A program made the position numbers and the translations under genes. The notes beneath the pieces are model-generated. The model made no database searches, was not told where the DNA came from, and saw only the letters and a list, made by a program, of their open reading frames with translations. A stretch of DNA of 64,000 nucleotides from Thermoanaerobaculia bacterium (GTDB taxonomy: Bacteria; Acidobacteriota; Thermoanaerobaculia; Multivoradales; JAHEKO01), in the NCBI GenBank assembly GCA_945787635.1, contig CALZIK010000146.1, positions 103,960-167,959 of the forward strand, written 5' to 3'. Positions 37,509 to 46,175 of the stretch are shown piece by piece. Position 1 is the stretch's first letter; each line of letters opens with the position of its first letter.

Positions 37509-39340
37509 ACGCCGGCCCGCTCGACGGGTTCAGCCGCTTCGGATAGCGCTTCGAGGACCGCGTTCTTGGTCAGCAGCTCGCTGAACAGGAAGGGCGTTCT
37601 GTCCGGCCGATAGAGAAGATAGAATGGGATTCCGTACTTTCCGTGCTCGGCCAGGAAAGCGGCGATCGAATCGTCCCGGTTGGTCCAGTCGGCCTTCATC
37701 GGGATGACGCCGAGCCGCGCGAAAGCGCTTGCGATCTCGGGCGTTTCGAGGACCAGCCTTTCGTTGACCTTGCAGGTGAAGCACCAGTCGGCCGTGACGT
37801 CCACGAATACCAGTTCGCCGGCACCGGCGAGCCGTTCGGCCTCGATGCGATCGAAGCGGACCCAGGCGATGAGCTTTTGGATCTCGGCCGTGGTGCGCGC
37901 TCCGCCGCCGCCCTCGAGCCCGCCGGTCGCCAACCAGAGTCCGGCGATACCGGCTCCCAGAGCGCCGGCAACGCCGATCCAGCGCCACGCTCCCCGGGCG
38001 TTCGAGCGGTGGCGAATCCACACCGAGAGCGCCAGGACGAGCATCGCGATCTCGATGAAGGCGAGCCGTTCTCGCGAAACCTGGGAGGAAAGCACGTAGA
38101 GCAGCCAGACCGCCGCCGCCGCCAGGAGAAACCCCATGAAAACACGGAAGTGGTCCATCCATGCACCGGGCTTGGGAAGCAGCTTGACCGCACCTGGAGC
38201 GATCGCCAGAAGCAGGTACGGAAGCGCCATGCCGATTCCCACCGCCGTGAAAATGCTCAGGATGACGCCGCTTGTTTGAGCCAGGGCAAAGCCCACCGCC
38301 GTGCCGAGAAACGGTGCGGAGCAGGGCGTCGCCATGAGCGTGGCGAACAGCCCGGCGGTGAAGTGCGCGGGGATGCCCTCGCCTCCGGCCGCCTCGGCCC
38401 AACCGGCTAGCCGCCGCGGTAGCGGCACCTCGAACAGGCCCCAGAGATTGAGGCAAAAAAGCGTCACGATCAGCATCAGGGAGGTCACGAACACTGGCTG
38501 CTGAAACTGGACGCCCCAACCCACCGTCGCACCCGCCGCCTTCGCCCCGATCGCGGCCAGTCCAAGGGCCCAGAAGGACGCCAGGATTCCGGCCGTCGTG
38601 GCGAGCGATCCCACCACTACCGCCTTGCGATTCTGCGCGGCGCTCTTGACCAGCCCCATGAGCTTGAGAGACAGCACCGGCAAGACGCAAGGCATCGCAT
38701 TGAGCAGCAGGCCGCCGAGAACACCGAGGACGAGAAAGCCAAGCAGGCCGCGAGGTGCCGGCGAGGCAGGCTCGCGTCTATCGGGCGGCACGTTCACGGT
38801 CGCCTCGGCGCTCGTGTCGGTCGAATCGGCAGCCGATGGCTCGCCGACCATGAGCTCGAGCTCGGTGGATCCGGTGACCGGTGGCAGGCACTTGCGGTCG
38901 TCGCAGGCCTGATAGCGCACCGACACCGCGAGCCTCACGGCTCCGGTAGGCGCGTTGTCTGGAACTTGCGAGTGCCCCTCGATGACGACCTGACCGTCGA
39001 ACACCGACAGCTCTTCGTCGGCGAATGCAAACGACTGGAGCTCGCCTTCGGGGTAGACCATCCGGGCCGTGGGCCATCCAGGCGGTAGCTCCACCTCGGC
39101 CACGGTCGGAATCAGGTACTCGTAGGTGGGCGTGTTGCTGTTGACGTGCCAGCCGGGCTGGATGTCGAGCAGAATGTCGAGCCGCAGTGCCTCGCCCGGA
39201 GCGTAACTCGCGCGCTCGACCTGGGCTCCGACGGAGGCGCGATGGGCCAAGGCCGAAGCCTGCGCGCCGAGTGGCGTCGGTATGGCGGAGACCGTCATCA
39301 GGATGATGACGGCGATCGAGTTTGCGAGCCTGTGTTTCAT
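37505..39340 (-). CDS. dsbD: thiol:disulfide interchange protein DsbD
   Basis: A 611-residue DsbD-family protein that carries electrons from cytoplasmic thioredoxin to periplasmic reductases. Order: signal peptide (residues 1-26); N-terminal immunoglobulin-like domain with the redox pair in YQACDDRKCLPP; about eight transmembrane helices with the two membrane cysteines in LNAMPCVLPVLSLK and LMATPCSAPFLGTA; and a C-terminal thioredoxin domain with WCFTC in TADWCFTCKVNE. All six catalytic cysteines are present. No clear ribosome site precedes the ATG at 39340. It is divergent from the aminotransferase gene across 111 bases and overlaps the convergent dehydrogenase gene at its end. Confidence 0.93.
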   Translation of the reverse strand: MKHRLANSIAVIILMTVSAIPTPLGAQASALAHRASVGAQVERASYAPGEALRLDILLDIQPGWHVNSNTPTYEYLIPTVAEVELPPGWPTARMVYPEGELQSFAFADEELSVFDGQVVIEGHSQVPDNAPTGAVRLAVSVRYQACDDRKCLPPVTGSTELELMVGEPSAADSTDTSAEATVNVPPDRREPASPAPRGLLGFLVLGVLGGLLLNAMPCVLPVLSLKLMGLVKSAAQNRKAVVVGSLATTAGILASFWALGLAAIGAKAAGATVGWGVQFQQPVFVTSLMLIVTLFCLNLWGLFEVPLPRRLAGWAEAAGGEGIPAHFTAGLFATLMATPCSAPFLGTAVGFALAQTSGVILSIFTAVGIGMALPYLLLAIAPGAVKLLPKPGAWMDHFRVFMGFLLAAAAVWLLYVLSSQVSRERLAFIEIAMLVLALSVWIRHRSNARGAWRWIGVAGALGAGIAGLWLATGGLEGGGGARTTAEIQKLIAWVRFDRIEAERLAGAGELVFVDVTADWCFTCKVNERLVLETPEIASAFARLGVIPMKADWTNRDDSIAAFLAEHGKYGIPFYLLYRPDRTPFLFSELLTKNAVLEALSEAAEPVERAGV

Positions 39341-39451
39341 ATTGGGGCCGAGGAGGTGGTCGGGCCTGAGTGGGCTGGCGAAGCCTCCTCGCCAACGAAT
39401 TATACGTTCGCGATCTCGCCTCGGTCTGGTTCGCTGCTATTCTTCGTCTTC

Positions 39452-40621
39452 ATGCGGGTGTCTCAACGCGTTTCCCGACTGGCCGAGTCGGCCACCCTGG
39501 CGGTCGCCAGCCGCGCCGCGGAGCTACGCGCGCAGGGAGTCGACGTCGTGGATTGGAGTGCGGGTGAGCCCGACTTTTCTTCGCCGCCCGGCGTCGTCGC
39601 CGCCGCGATCGAGGCGCTCGGCCAGGGTCGCACCCGCTACACCAAGAACACCGGTCTTCCGGAGCTTCGCTCGGCGATCTCGAGCGATCTCGGGGAGCGG
39701 CTGGGCGGTCCGTGGACCGCGGACCAGGTGGTGGTCACGGTGGGGGCCAAAGCCGCGTTGTTCGAGTTGGCCTTGGCCCTGTTCGGGGCAGGAGACGAGG
39801 TCGTGCTGCCGAATCCGTACTGGGTCACCTTCCCGGCCCAGATCCAGTTGGCGGACGCTGAGGTTGTCGAAGTGGCCGCCCGTCCGGAGCACGGCTTCAG
39901 GGTTTCCGCGGAGGCGGTTTGCGACCGGATCTCGCCGCGAACCCGCGCCGTGCTGCTGAACTCGCCGTCGAACCCGACCGGTGCGGTCATCGCGGCGAAA
40001 GATCTGAGAGCGATTGTCGAGGAGTGCGCCTCTCGCGGGATCTATCTGATCGCCGACGAGACCTACGAGCGATTCGTGTATGACGGCGAGCCGTTTCCGA
40101 GCGCGGCGCCACTGGCCGCCGAGTTTCCCGAGACCGTGATCCTGGTCGGCTCGTTCTCGAAGACCCATGCCATGACCGGCTGGAGACTTGGCTATCTGGC
40201 GGGGCCGCAGGCGGTCGTCAAAGCGGTCGCGAAGATCCAGAGCCACGCCACCTCGAACGCCACAACGTTCGCGATGTGGGGCGCGCTCGCGGTTTTTGAC
40301 GATGCCGAAGCGCGCGTCGCGGAGATGCTGCGTGAGTACCAGGCTCGCCGCGATCTTCTGCTGGCCGGCCTGGCGGGCATCCCAGGCGTCGAGTGCCCGA
40401 CACCCGGTGGAGCGTTCTACGCCTTTCCCAAGGTCTCCGCGCGCTACGAGAACGGCCGGCAAGGTTCGGCCGCATTTGCAGAGTTTCTGCTGGACTCGGC
40501 GCAGGTCGCGGTCGTGCCCGGGGCGGCCTTCGGCGCCGACGAGCACATCCGGATCTCGTTCGCTTGCTCCAGCGAGCGCTTGCGCGACGGCATCGACCGG
40601 CTTTCGAAGGCCCTTGCGTGA
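39452..40621 (+). CDS. class I aspartate-type aminotransferase
   Basis: A 389-residue fold-type I PLP enzyme. Substrate and PLP motifs are SAGEPDFSSPPGVV, RYTKNTGLPELR, NPYWVTFPAQ, LLNSPSNPTGAV, the LIADETYERFVYDG region and the PLP lysine in VGSFSKTHAMTGWRLGYLAG. The final arginine that binds the alpha-carboxylate is in HIRISFACS. This is the pattern of class I-gamma (bacterial thermophilic-type) aspartate aminotransferases, though some members use other amino acids or prephenate. The ATG at 39452 is preferred, since the upstream frame runs antisense to dsbD. The gene is monocistronic. Confidence 0.85.
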   Translation: MRVSQRVSRLAESATLAVASRAAELRAQGVDVVDWSAGEPDFSSPPGVVAAAIEALGQGRTRYTKNTGLPELRSAISSDLGERLGGPWTADQVVVTVGAKAALFELALALFGAGDEVVLPNPYWVTFPAQIQLADAEVVEVAARPEHGFRVSAEAVCDRISPRTRAVLLNSPSNPTGAVIAAKDLRAIVEECASRGIYLIADETYERFVYDGEPFPSAAPLAAEFPETVILVGSFSKTHAMTGWRLGYLAGPQAVVKAVAKIQSHATSNATTFAMWGALAVFDDAEARVAEMLREYQARRDLLLAGLAGIPGVECPTPGGAFYAFPKVSARYENGRQGSAAFAEFLLDSAQVAVVPGAAFGADEHIRISFACSSERLRDGIDRLSKALA

Positions 40622-40759
40622 GGACTGCCTGGAGACAGCACGACCGGACCCCGTGGCCGACCTCGGCCCGCTACCGGACGCGCTAGTATCGGGCTCTGCG
40701 ACCAGAGCTCGCAAGACCCCCGCGGTCCGACCGTTCATCACTCAGGAGGAAGTTAGAAA

Positions 40760-42592
40760 ATGAGCAGTACACGGAATCTGCTTCGAGCCTCGGCTCTGGT
40801 CTCGATGATCGCGCTGCTCGGGGCGGCCTGCACCCCCCCCAGTGCCGACCAGAGCGACTATCCGGCGACCGCGGCGGGAGCCGCGGCGTTTGTCGCCGAC
40901 GTCGAAGAAGATCTGCTCGAAGAGGTCATCGGCCTGGCCAAGGCGCAGTGGGTTCAGGCAACCTACATCACCGACGATACCGAGCAGCTGGCCGCGGCGG
41001 CCTACGACGAGTACCTGGGCAAGGCGATGGACTATGCCCGCGCGTCGACCCGCTTCGACGGCCTTGAGCTGGACGCCGATCTGGAGCGAAAGCTCAAGAT
41101 CCTGAAGACCGGGATGACCCTTCCGGCTCCCAGCGCCGACGAGGAAAGGACCGAGCTCGCCGGCATCGCGGCGTCGCTCGAGAGCACCTACGGGAAAGGC
41201 AAGTACTGCCCCGAGGGCGGCGAGTGCCTGGCTTTGGGCGAGCTCAGCAACACCCTGGCCACCAGCCGCGATCCGGACGAGCTCTTGGAGGTGTGGACCG
41301 GCTGGCGGACAATCTCGCCGCCGATGCGAGAGGATTATCGGAGGTTCGCCGAGCTCGGCAACAAGGGCTCCCGAGAGTTGGGGTTCGACGACCTCGGAGC
41401 GCTCTGGCGCTCCAACTACGACATGCCGCCGGATGACTTCCGAGCCGAGTTGGATCGTCTCTGGGAGCAGGTTCGTCCGCTGTACGAGCCGCTGCATTGC
41501 TACGTGAGGTCGAAGTTGACCGAGACCTACGGGGATTCGGTGGCGCCCGCGTCGGGGCCGATTCCGGCGCATCTCCTCGGCAACATGTGGGCTCAGAGCT
41601 GGGCGAACATCTACCCGATGGTCGCGCCTCCCAGCTCGGATCCCGGCTTCGACGTCACCGAGCTCCTGGATGAGAAGGAGGTGGATGAGCTCGAGATGGT
41701 GCGCTACGGCGAGCGATTCTTCACTTCGATCGGATTCGATCCCCTGCCCGATACCTTCTGGCAGCGCTCGCTCTTCACCAAGCCGGCCGACCGGGACGTC
41801 GTCTGCCATGCCAGCGCCTGGGATATTGATCAGGTCGACGACATCCGGATCAAGATGTGCATCGAACGCAATGCCGAGGACTTCTCGACGATTCACCACG
41901 AGCTGGGGCACAACTTCTATCAGCGCGCCTATAGTCGGCAGCCGTTTCTGTACCGCGAGAGCGCCAACGACGGGTTTCACGAGGGAGTGGGTGACACCGT
42001 CGCACTTTCGGTGACGCCCGACTATCTTGTTGAAGTCGGCCTGCTGGATCGGGCGCCGGATGCCTCCGCGGATCTCGGCGTGCTCATGAGAATGGCGCTC
42101 GACAAGGTCGCCTTCCTGCCCTTCGGCCTATTGGTCGATCAGTGGCGGTGGGGCGTTTTCAGCGGCGAGATAGCGCCCGATGCCTACAACGCGGCGTGGT
42201 GGGAGCTGCGTGAGAAGTACCAGGGGGTCGCTGCCCCGGTCGAGCGCAGCGAGTCGGACTTCGATCCGGGCGCCAAGTATCACGTGCCCGCCAACACTCC
42301 CTACACCCGGTACTTCCTGGCCCATATCCTGCAGTTCCAGTTCCAGAGGTCGTTGTGTGAAGCCGCGGGCTATGAAGGGCCGTTGCATCGCTGCTCGATC
42401 TACGGCAACAAGGACGCCGGAAAAAGACTGATTGAAATGTTGGAAATGGGAGCGAGCCGGCCGTGGCCCGATGCCCTCGAGGCGGTCACCGGTCAGCGGG
42501 AGATGGACGCCACCGCGATCATCGACTACTTCGCTCCGTTGCAGGAGTGGCTCGAGGGTGAGACCCAAGGTCTTTCCTGCGGGTGGAAGTGA
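40760..42592 (+). CDS. M2 family metallopeptidase lipoprotein (peptidyl-dipeptidase A/ACE-like)
   Basis: A 610-residue homologue of animal angiotensin-converting enzyme. A signal peptide ends in a lipobox (LLGAAC, Cys at residue ~24), so it is probably a lipoprotein facing the periplasm. The zinc motif HHELGHNFYQRAY (HExxH) is followed 24 residues later by the third ligand Glu in FHEGVGDT. Further family motifs are AHLLGNMWAQSW (ACE GHLLGxMWAQSW) and the C-terminal Tyr and His in the PYTRYFLAHILQFQFQR region. By family it removes dipeptides from peptide C-termini. AGGAGG lies upstream of the ATG. The likely role is extracellular peptide feeding. The next gene follows after 23 bases. Confidence 0.92.
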   Translation: MSSTRNLLRASALVSMIALLGAACTPPSADQSDYPATAAGAAAFVADVEEDLLEEVIGLAKAQWVQATYITDDTEQLAAAAYDEYLGKAMDYARASTRFDGLELDADLERKLKILKTGMTLPAPSADEERTELAGIAASLESTYGKGKYCPEGGECLALGELSNTLATSRDPDELLEVWTGWRTISPPMREDYRRFAELGNKGSRELGFDDLGALWRSNYDMPPDDFRAELDRLWEQVRPLYEPLHCYVRSKLTETYGDSVAPASGPIPAHLLGNMWAQSWANIYPMVAPPSSDPGFDVTELLDEKEVDELEMVRYGERFFTSIGFDPLPDTFWQRSLFTKPADRDVVCHASAWDIDQVDDIRIKMCIERNAEDFSTIHHELGHNFYQRAYSRQPFLYRESANDGFHEGVGDTVALSVTPDYLVEVGLLDRAPDASADLGVLMRMALDKVAFLPFGLLVDQWRWGVFSGEIAPDAYNAAWWELREKYQGVAAPVERSESDFDPGAKYHVPANTPYTRYFLAHILQFQFQRSLCEAAGYEGPLHRCSIYGNKDAGKRLIEMLEMGASRPWPDALEAVTGQREMDATAIIDYFAPLQEWLEGETQGLSCGWK

Positions 42593-42615
42593 AACTACAT
42601 TCAAGTGAGGAAGCG

Positions 42616-43875
42616 ATGATGAGATCGAGATTACAGACCTTTGCGTGCTGGTGCCTTCTGTTGAGCGCGGCGGTCTCGGCTGCCACCGCGGCGGCTGGGA
42701 GAATGAAGGGACAGGTGGCTGACAGCGCCGGGAACCCGCTCGGTGACGTAGCGATCACGGTTAAGGCCGTCGACTTCGACTACGAAAAGAGCACCGCGAC
42801 CAAGAAGAACGGCAAGTTCAGTCTCACCGTCACCGATGCGAGCCGGACGTACCTCATCCGAATGGAAAAACCGGGGTACAAGCCGGTCGAAGAGCCGTTC
42901 AAGTTCGACCCCAGCACTGTGATGGATGTGAGCTGGGTGCTGCTCACCGTGGATGAGGTTTCAGAGCAGGCCGAGCAACTGCAGGCACTCGAAGCCACGG
43001 ACAAGGCCACCAAGGCGTACAACGAGGGCGCGGTGGCCTACAACGCCGGAGACAGCGATGCTGCGATTGGGCATTTTCGTGCCGCGGTCGAGGCCAACCC
43101 GGAGTTCGATCTTGCCTACGCCGCGCTAGCGCGGCTCTATCTCGAGACTGAGCAATGGAGTGACGCGCGGGGTGCGGCGGAGGGCTTCTTGGCAGTCAAA
43201 CCCGACGATCCCGTCGGCCTGCAGATGCTCTATGACTCGGTCTGGGGAGCTGGCGACACCGAACAGGCGAATCAGGTGCTCGAGCAGTTGCTCGCGCTCG
43301 ATTCGGGCCCCGCCGTTGCCGCGCGGATTTTCAACCAAGCGGTCGCAGCGACCAAGAACCATGACTACGCTCTCGCCGAGCGAGGGTTTTCGCGGGCACT
43401 CGAGGTCAATCCCGAGCTGTATCAGGCGCTCCTGCCGCTGGCCCAGATCTTTTTTGCCGGCGAGAAATGGCAGGCCGCGATCGACAAGGCGGAGGCCTAT
43501 CTCGAACACGACCCAGGCAACGCCCGGGCGAACGTCGTGCGCTTCATGAGCTATGAGGAGCTTGGCGACTCCGCGTCGGCGGAAGCCGCGTTCACCGAGA
43601 TCAAGAGCAACAGTCCCGAGGCGGCCGCCGAGCTGTTCCTGCGTGACGGCACCAACTTCTACAACAACGGTGCGGTTGCCGAGGCGACCAAGGCTGTTGA
43701 GACGTCCATGGCCTTGGATCCGAGCAATCCCCAGGTCTACTATCAACTCGGGCTCTGCTACGCTAGCTCAGGAAAAAACAGTGAGGCCAAGGCGAAGCTC
43801 CAGAAGTTCCTGGAGCTGGCGCCGGATCATCCCGAGGCGGCATCGGTGCGGGACATGTTGTCGTATCTGAACTAG
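42616..43875 (+). CDS. secreted protein with carboxypeptidase-regulatory-like domain and TPRs
   Basis: A 419-residue exported protein. A signal peptide (residues 1-28, with a hydrophobic core around WCLLLSAAVSAATAAA) is followed by a beta-sandwich of the CarboxypepD_reg type (MKGQVADSAGNPLGDVAITV, residues ~30-110). Then come six or more TPRs (AYNEGAVAYNAGDSDAAIGHF and following), ending in QVYYQLGLCYASSGKNSEA. Such proteins act as envelope scaffolds, often near outer-membrane or peptide-uptake systems. The upstream M2 peptidase suggests a shared extracellular role, but no function is proven. Start ATG 42616 or 42619, with GTGAGG upstream. Confidence 0.75.
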   Translation: MMRSRLQTFACWCLLLSAAVSAATAAAGRMKGQVADSAGNPLGDVAITVKAVDFDYEKSTATKKNGKFSLTVTDASRTYLIRMEKPGYKPVEEPFKFDPSTVMDVSWVLLTVDEVSEQAEQLQALEATDKATKAYNEGAVAYNAGDSDAAIGHFRAAVEANPEFDLAYAALARLYLETEQWSDARGAAEGFLAVKPDDPVGLQMLYDSVWGAGDTEQANQVLEQLLALDSGPAVAARIFNQAVAATKNHDYALAERGFSRALEVNPELYQALLPLAQIFFAGEKWQAAIDKAEAYLEHDPGNARANVVRFMSYEELGDSASAEAAFTEIKSNSPEAAAELFLRDGTNFYNNGAVAEATKAVETSMALDPSNPQVYYQLGLCYASSGKNSEAKAKLQKFLELAPDHPEAASVRDMLSYLN

Positions 43876-43890
43876 TGAAAGAGAAGCGGT

Positions 43891-44235
43891 GTGAAGGTGG
43901 AGCTGGACGCCAAGACGTTGGCTCAGATTCGAAGAATAGGGGGCGACGACCTGCTCGGCAGGCTAGCGCGGCTCTTTCTCGAGCACACGCCGGTGCGCTT
44001 GGAGGAGATTCGCCGTGGCATCGTGGCCGGAGACTGGCCTCGAGCGGCTCTCGCGATTCACTCCCTGCGGTCGAGCTCGGTGACCCTGGGCGCCATCGAG
44101 CTGGCCGAGCGGGCCGCCGTTCTCGAGCGCCTGGCGGAGCGGGAGGAGACCGAGGCCCTGGAATCCGCCCTGCCGAGCCTCGAGGAGCACGCCCGCGCCG
44201 CGCTGCTGAGCATGCGGAGGCTCACCGGAGAATGA
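43891..44235 (+). CDS. histidine phosphotransfer (Hpt) domain protein
   Basis: A 114-residue stand-alone Hpt domain. The phospho-accepting His is residue 57 in AIHSLRSSSVTLGA, matching the H-x-L-K/R-G-S-S pattern of phosphorelay Hpt domains. The remaining sequence is helical. It starts with GTG 16 bases after the TPR gene, and the next gene, a receiver, starts 4 bases after its stop. It probably relays phosphate to or from that receiver or a distant hybrid kinase. No histidine kinase is in the window. Confidence 0.8.
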   Translation: MKVELDAKTLAQIRRIGGDDLLGRLARLFLEHTPVRLEEIRRGIVAGDWPRAALAIHSLRSSSVTLGAIELAERAAVLERLAEREETEALESALPSLEEHARAALLSMRRLTGE

Positions 44236-44239
44236 GCTC

Positions 44240-44614
44240 GTGAAGCGAGTCGCCGTCATCGAGGACAACCCGGATAACCGCTTGCTGGTGCGGGCCATCC
44301 TGGAGGACCACTACGAACTGACCGAGTTCGCGTCGGGCCAGGAGGCTCTGGACGCGATGCCCGCGGACCCACCGGACGTCATCTTGCTGGATATCTCATT
44401 GCCGGAGATGGACGGTACCGAGGTCCTCGCCATGATCCGCAAGAATGAGAACCTGCGTGACCTGCCCGTGGTCGCTCTGACCGCGCACGCCATGGTGGGC
44501 GATCGCGAACGGTTCCTGGCGGCCGGATTCGATCAGTACATCTCGAAGCCGATCCTCGAGCCGGACAAGCTGGTCGCCGTCGTCGCCGGGCTGCTCGCGG
44601 CCGGCGAGGCCTGA
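44240..44614 (+). CDS. stand-alone response regulator receiver (CheY-like)
   Basis: A 124-residue receiver domain without an output domain. The acidic pocket is E8-D9, the phospho-acceptor is D51 in VILLDISLPEMDG, the Thr/Ala switch is in VALTAHAM and the Lys is in ISKPI. The start is GTG at 44240. Paired with the upstream Hpt gene, it forms a phosphorelay output that may bind another protein rather than DNA. It converges on the OmpR-type regulator gene across 14 bases. Confidence 0.88.
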   Translation: MKRVAVIEDNPDNRLLVRAILEDHYELTEFASGQEALDAMPADPPDVILLDISLPEMDGTEVLAMIRKNENLRDLPVVALTAHAMVGDRERFLAAGFDQYISKPILEPDKLVAVVAGLLAAGEA

Positions 44615-44628
44615 CTCGCATGGCCCTC

Positions 44629-45375
44629 CTAGGGGGCGCCCGAAAGGGCGTCCGCCGGAGAGAGAAAACTGTAGCCCGCCCCGCGCTCGGTGACGATGTA
44701 TCGAGGTCGGCTCGGCGCCACCTCGATCTTCTGGCGGAGGCGATGGATATGGACCCGGAGAGTGTTTTCGTCGGCACTCTGGCTCGGCCACACCCGGGCG
44801 AGGATGTAGCTGGTCAGGACCGTCTTACCGGCATTCTGCATCAGGATGTAGAGCAACTTGGTCTCGGTCGGCGTGAGCGCCAGCGGCCGGCCATTGATGA
44901 TCGCTTTCTGCCGCACGAAATCGACCGAGAGGTTCTCGTCGATCTGGATCATCGCCTGCATCGTGTAGGAGAAATCGCCGATCCGCTTGAGGATCCGGCC
45001 TACCCGGGCCGTCAGCTCGGCCGGATTGAAGGGCTTGATCATGTAATCCTCGGCGTACTTTTCGATGGTCTTGACAACCGTGTCTTCGTCGTCGACCACG
45101 GTCAGCATGATCACCGGTACGTCGCTGATGTCGTGAATCCGCTGGCATAGCGACAGCCCGTCCAGCCCGGGGAGCCGGATGTCGATGATCGCCACATGCG
45201 GCAGGCCCTCGTCGTTCATGAGGTTGAGCGCCATCTCGGCGGTCTCTGCCGTCATGACCTCGTAGCCAGCCTCCTCGAAGGTCGCTGTGATCAGCTCCAA
45301 GACCTCCGGATCGTCATCGATCGCGAGGATGCGCCGTTTGCGCTCTTTCGGCTGCTCTAGAGGATTGTCTTGCAT
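44629..45375 (-). CDS. OmpR/PhoB-family DNA-binding response regulator
   Basis: A 248-residue two-domain regulator. The receiver has D20-D22 and phospho-acceptor D65 in AIIDIRLPGLDG, plus the Lys in YMIKPFNPAEL. The winged-helix output domain has LTPTETKLLYILMQNAGKTVL, ILARVWPSQSADENTLRVHIHRLRQK and ERGAGYSF, as in PhoB/OmpR. Its kinase is not in the window. It is transcribed leftward from an unusually AT-rich upstream region. The adjacent Hpt and receiver genes face it and may belong to the same pathway. Confidence 0.92.
   Translation of the reverse strand: MQDNPLEQPKERKRRILAIDDDPEVLELITATFEEAGYEVMTAETAEMALNLMNDEGLPHVAIIDIRLPGLDGLSLCQRIHDISDVPVIMLTVVDDEDTVVKTIEKYAEDYMIKPFNPAELTARVGRILKRIGDFSYTMQAMIQIDENLSVDFVRQKAIINGRPLALTPTETKLLYILMQNAGKTVLTSYILARVWPSQSADENTLRVHIHRLRQKIEVAPSRPRYIVTERGAGYSFLSPADALSGAP
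44634..44653. terminator. hairpin between convergent regulator genes
   Basis: GGGCGCCC pairs with GGGCGTCC (one G-T pair) around a GAAA tetraloop, giving an 8-base-pair stem just inside the 3' end of the leftward regulator gene. It could end transcription from both sides. No poly-T follows, so this is uncertain. Confidence 0.3.
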
Positions 45376-45435
45376 GGCGTGCCCCCGGAACGAAGAACCA
45401 TTCCATTGGTTGTTGCTTTGAACATAATCATAAAG
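45376..45435 (-). promoter_or_regulatory. AT-rich promoter region with a dyad, upstream of the response regulator gene
   Basis: This short gap is strikingly AT-rich against its GC-rich surroundings. It contains an inverted repeat, AACCA-N6-TGGTT (45396-45411), which could be an operator for the regulator itself. The tail of the SRAP gene reaches the AT-rich edge at 45436. Exact -35 and -10 boxes could not be fixed with confidence. Confidence 0.4.
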
Positions 45436-46110
45436 TTAATACGTAAAGAGGTCAACCGGACCTTGTAGAGGTAACACGCAGGTTTCGTCGTCGGTGGACG
45501 GGTCGTTGACGCGCATGCCGACCGGAGTGGCGATCAGCTTCTCGGCGGGCCAGGGACGCAATATTCTCCTGGCTGAATCGTCCGGAAGGCCCCCGCTCGC
45601 CAGCCACGAGGAGTAGTCCTGCGACCGCAGTATTACGGGCATCCGGCCGTGAATGGGTGCCACCACCTCGTTGGCCTCGGTGGTCATGATGACGTAGCCC
45701 GGCCGGTCGTCGGGACCCGGACTCCAGAGGCCGGCGAATCCGAAGACCGAAGAATCCGGCAGCGAAAAGTAGTAGGGCTGCCGGCTCAGCCCGATCCGGG
45801 TCCACTCGTAGAAACCGTTGGCGGGCACCAGGCAGCGACGCTCGGTGAAGCTCTCCCGAAAGAGTGGCCGTTTCTCGACGTCTTCCGATCGGGCGTTGAT
45901 GACCCGCCGGCCGGCGGCGCCAGAATCACGTGGCGGCAGAGTAAAGCCCCAGATCGCGGATCTCGCTTCGGCTCCCTCGCCGGCGGCCACAACGATGAGC
46001 GACTCCTGCGACGGGGCGATGTTGAAGCGGGGCCCGATCTCGGGCACGACCTTCAGATCGAATCCTTGCGCCACCTCGCGGGGTGAAGTCAGGGTGTAGC
46101 GCCCGCACAT
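45436..46110 (-). CDS. SRAP-domain (YedK/HMCES) abasic-site processing protein
   Basis: A 224-residue SRAP protein that forms a covalent thiazolidine link with abasic sites in single-stranded DNA. The catalytic Cys is residue 2 of MCGRYTL after Met removal. The Asn near 72 (VINARSED), the Glu near 105 (GFYEW) and the His in IHGRMPVILR complete the active site. The frame has an earlier start three codons upstream, but MCGRY is required for activity, so I use ATG at 46110. It is divergent from ftcD and stands alone otherwise. Confidence 0.94.
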   Translation of the reverse strand: MCGRYTLTSPREVAQGFDLKVVPEIGPRFNIAPSQESLIVVAAGEGAEARSAIWGFTLPPRDSGAAGRRVINARSEDVEKRPLFRESFTERRCLVPANGFYEWTRIGLSRQPYYFSLPDSSVFGFAGLWSPGPDDRPGYVIMTTEANEVVAPIHGRMPVILRSQDYSSWLASGGLPDDSARRILRPWPAEKLIATPVGMRVNDPSTDDETCVLPLQGPVDLFTY

Positions 46111-46175
46111 GTATGGCACGATTTTACCTCGTCCCTGCTACGATCTCTGGCGCTTGCCGGATCGGAGAGAACCTC

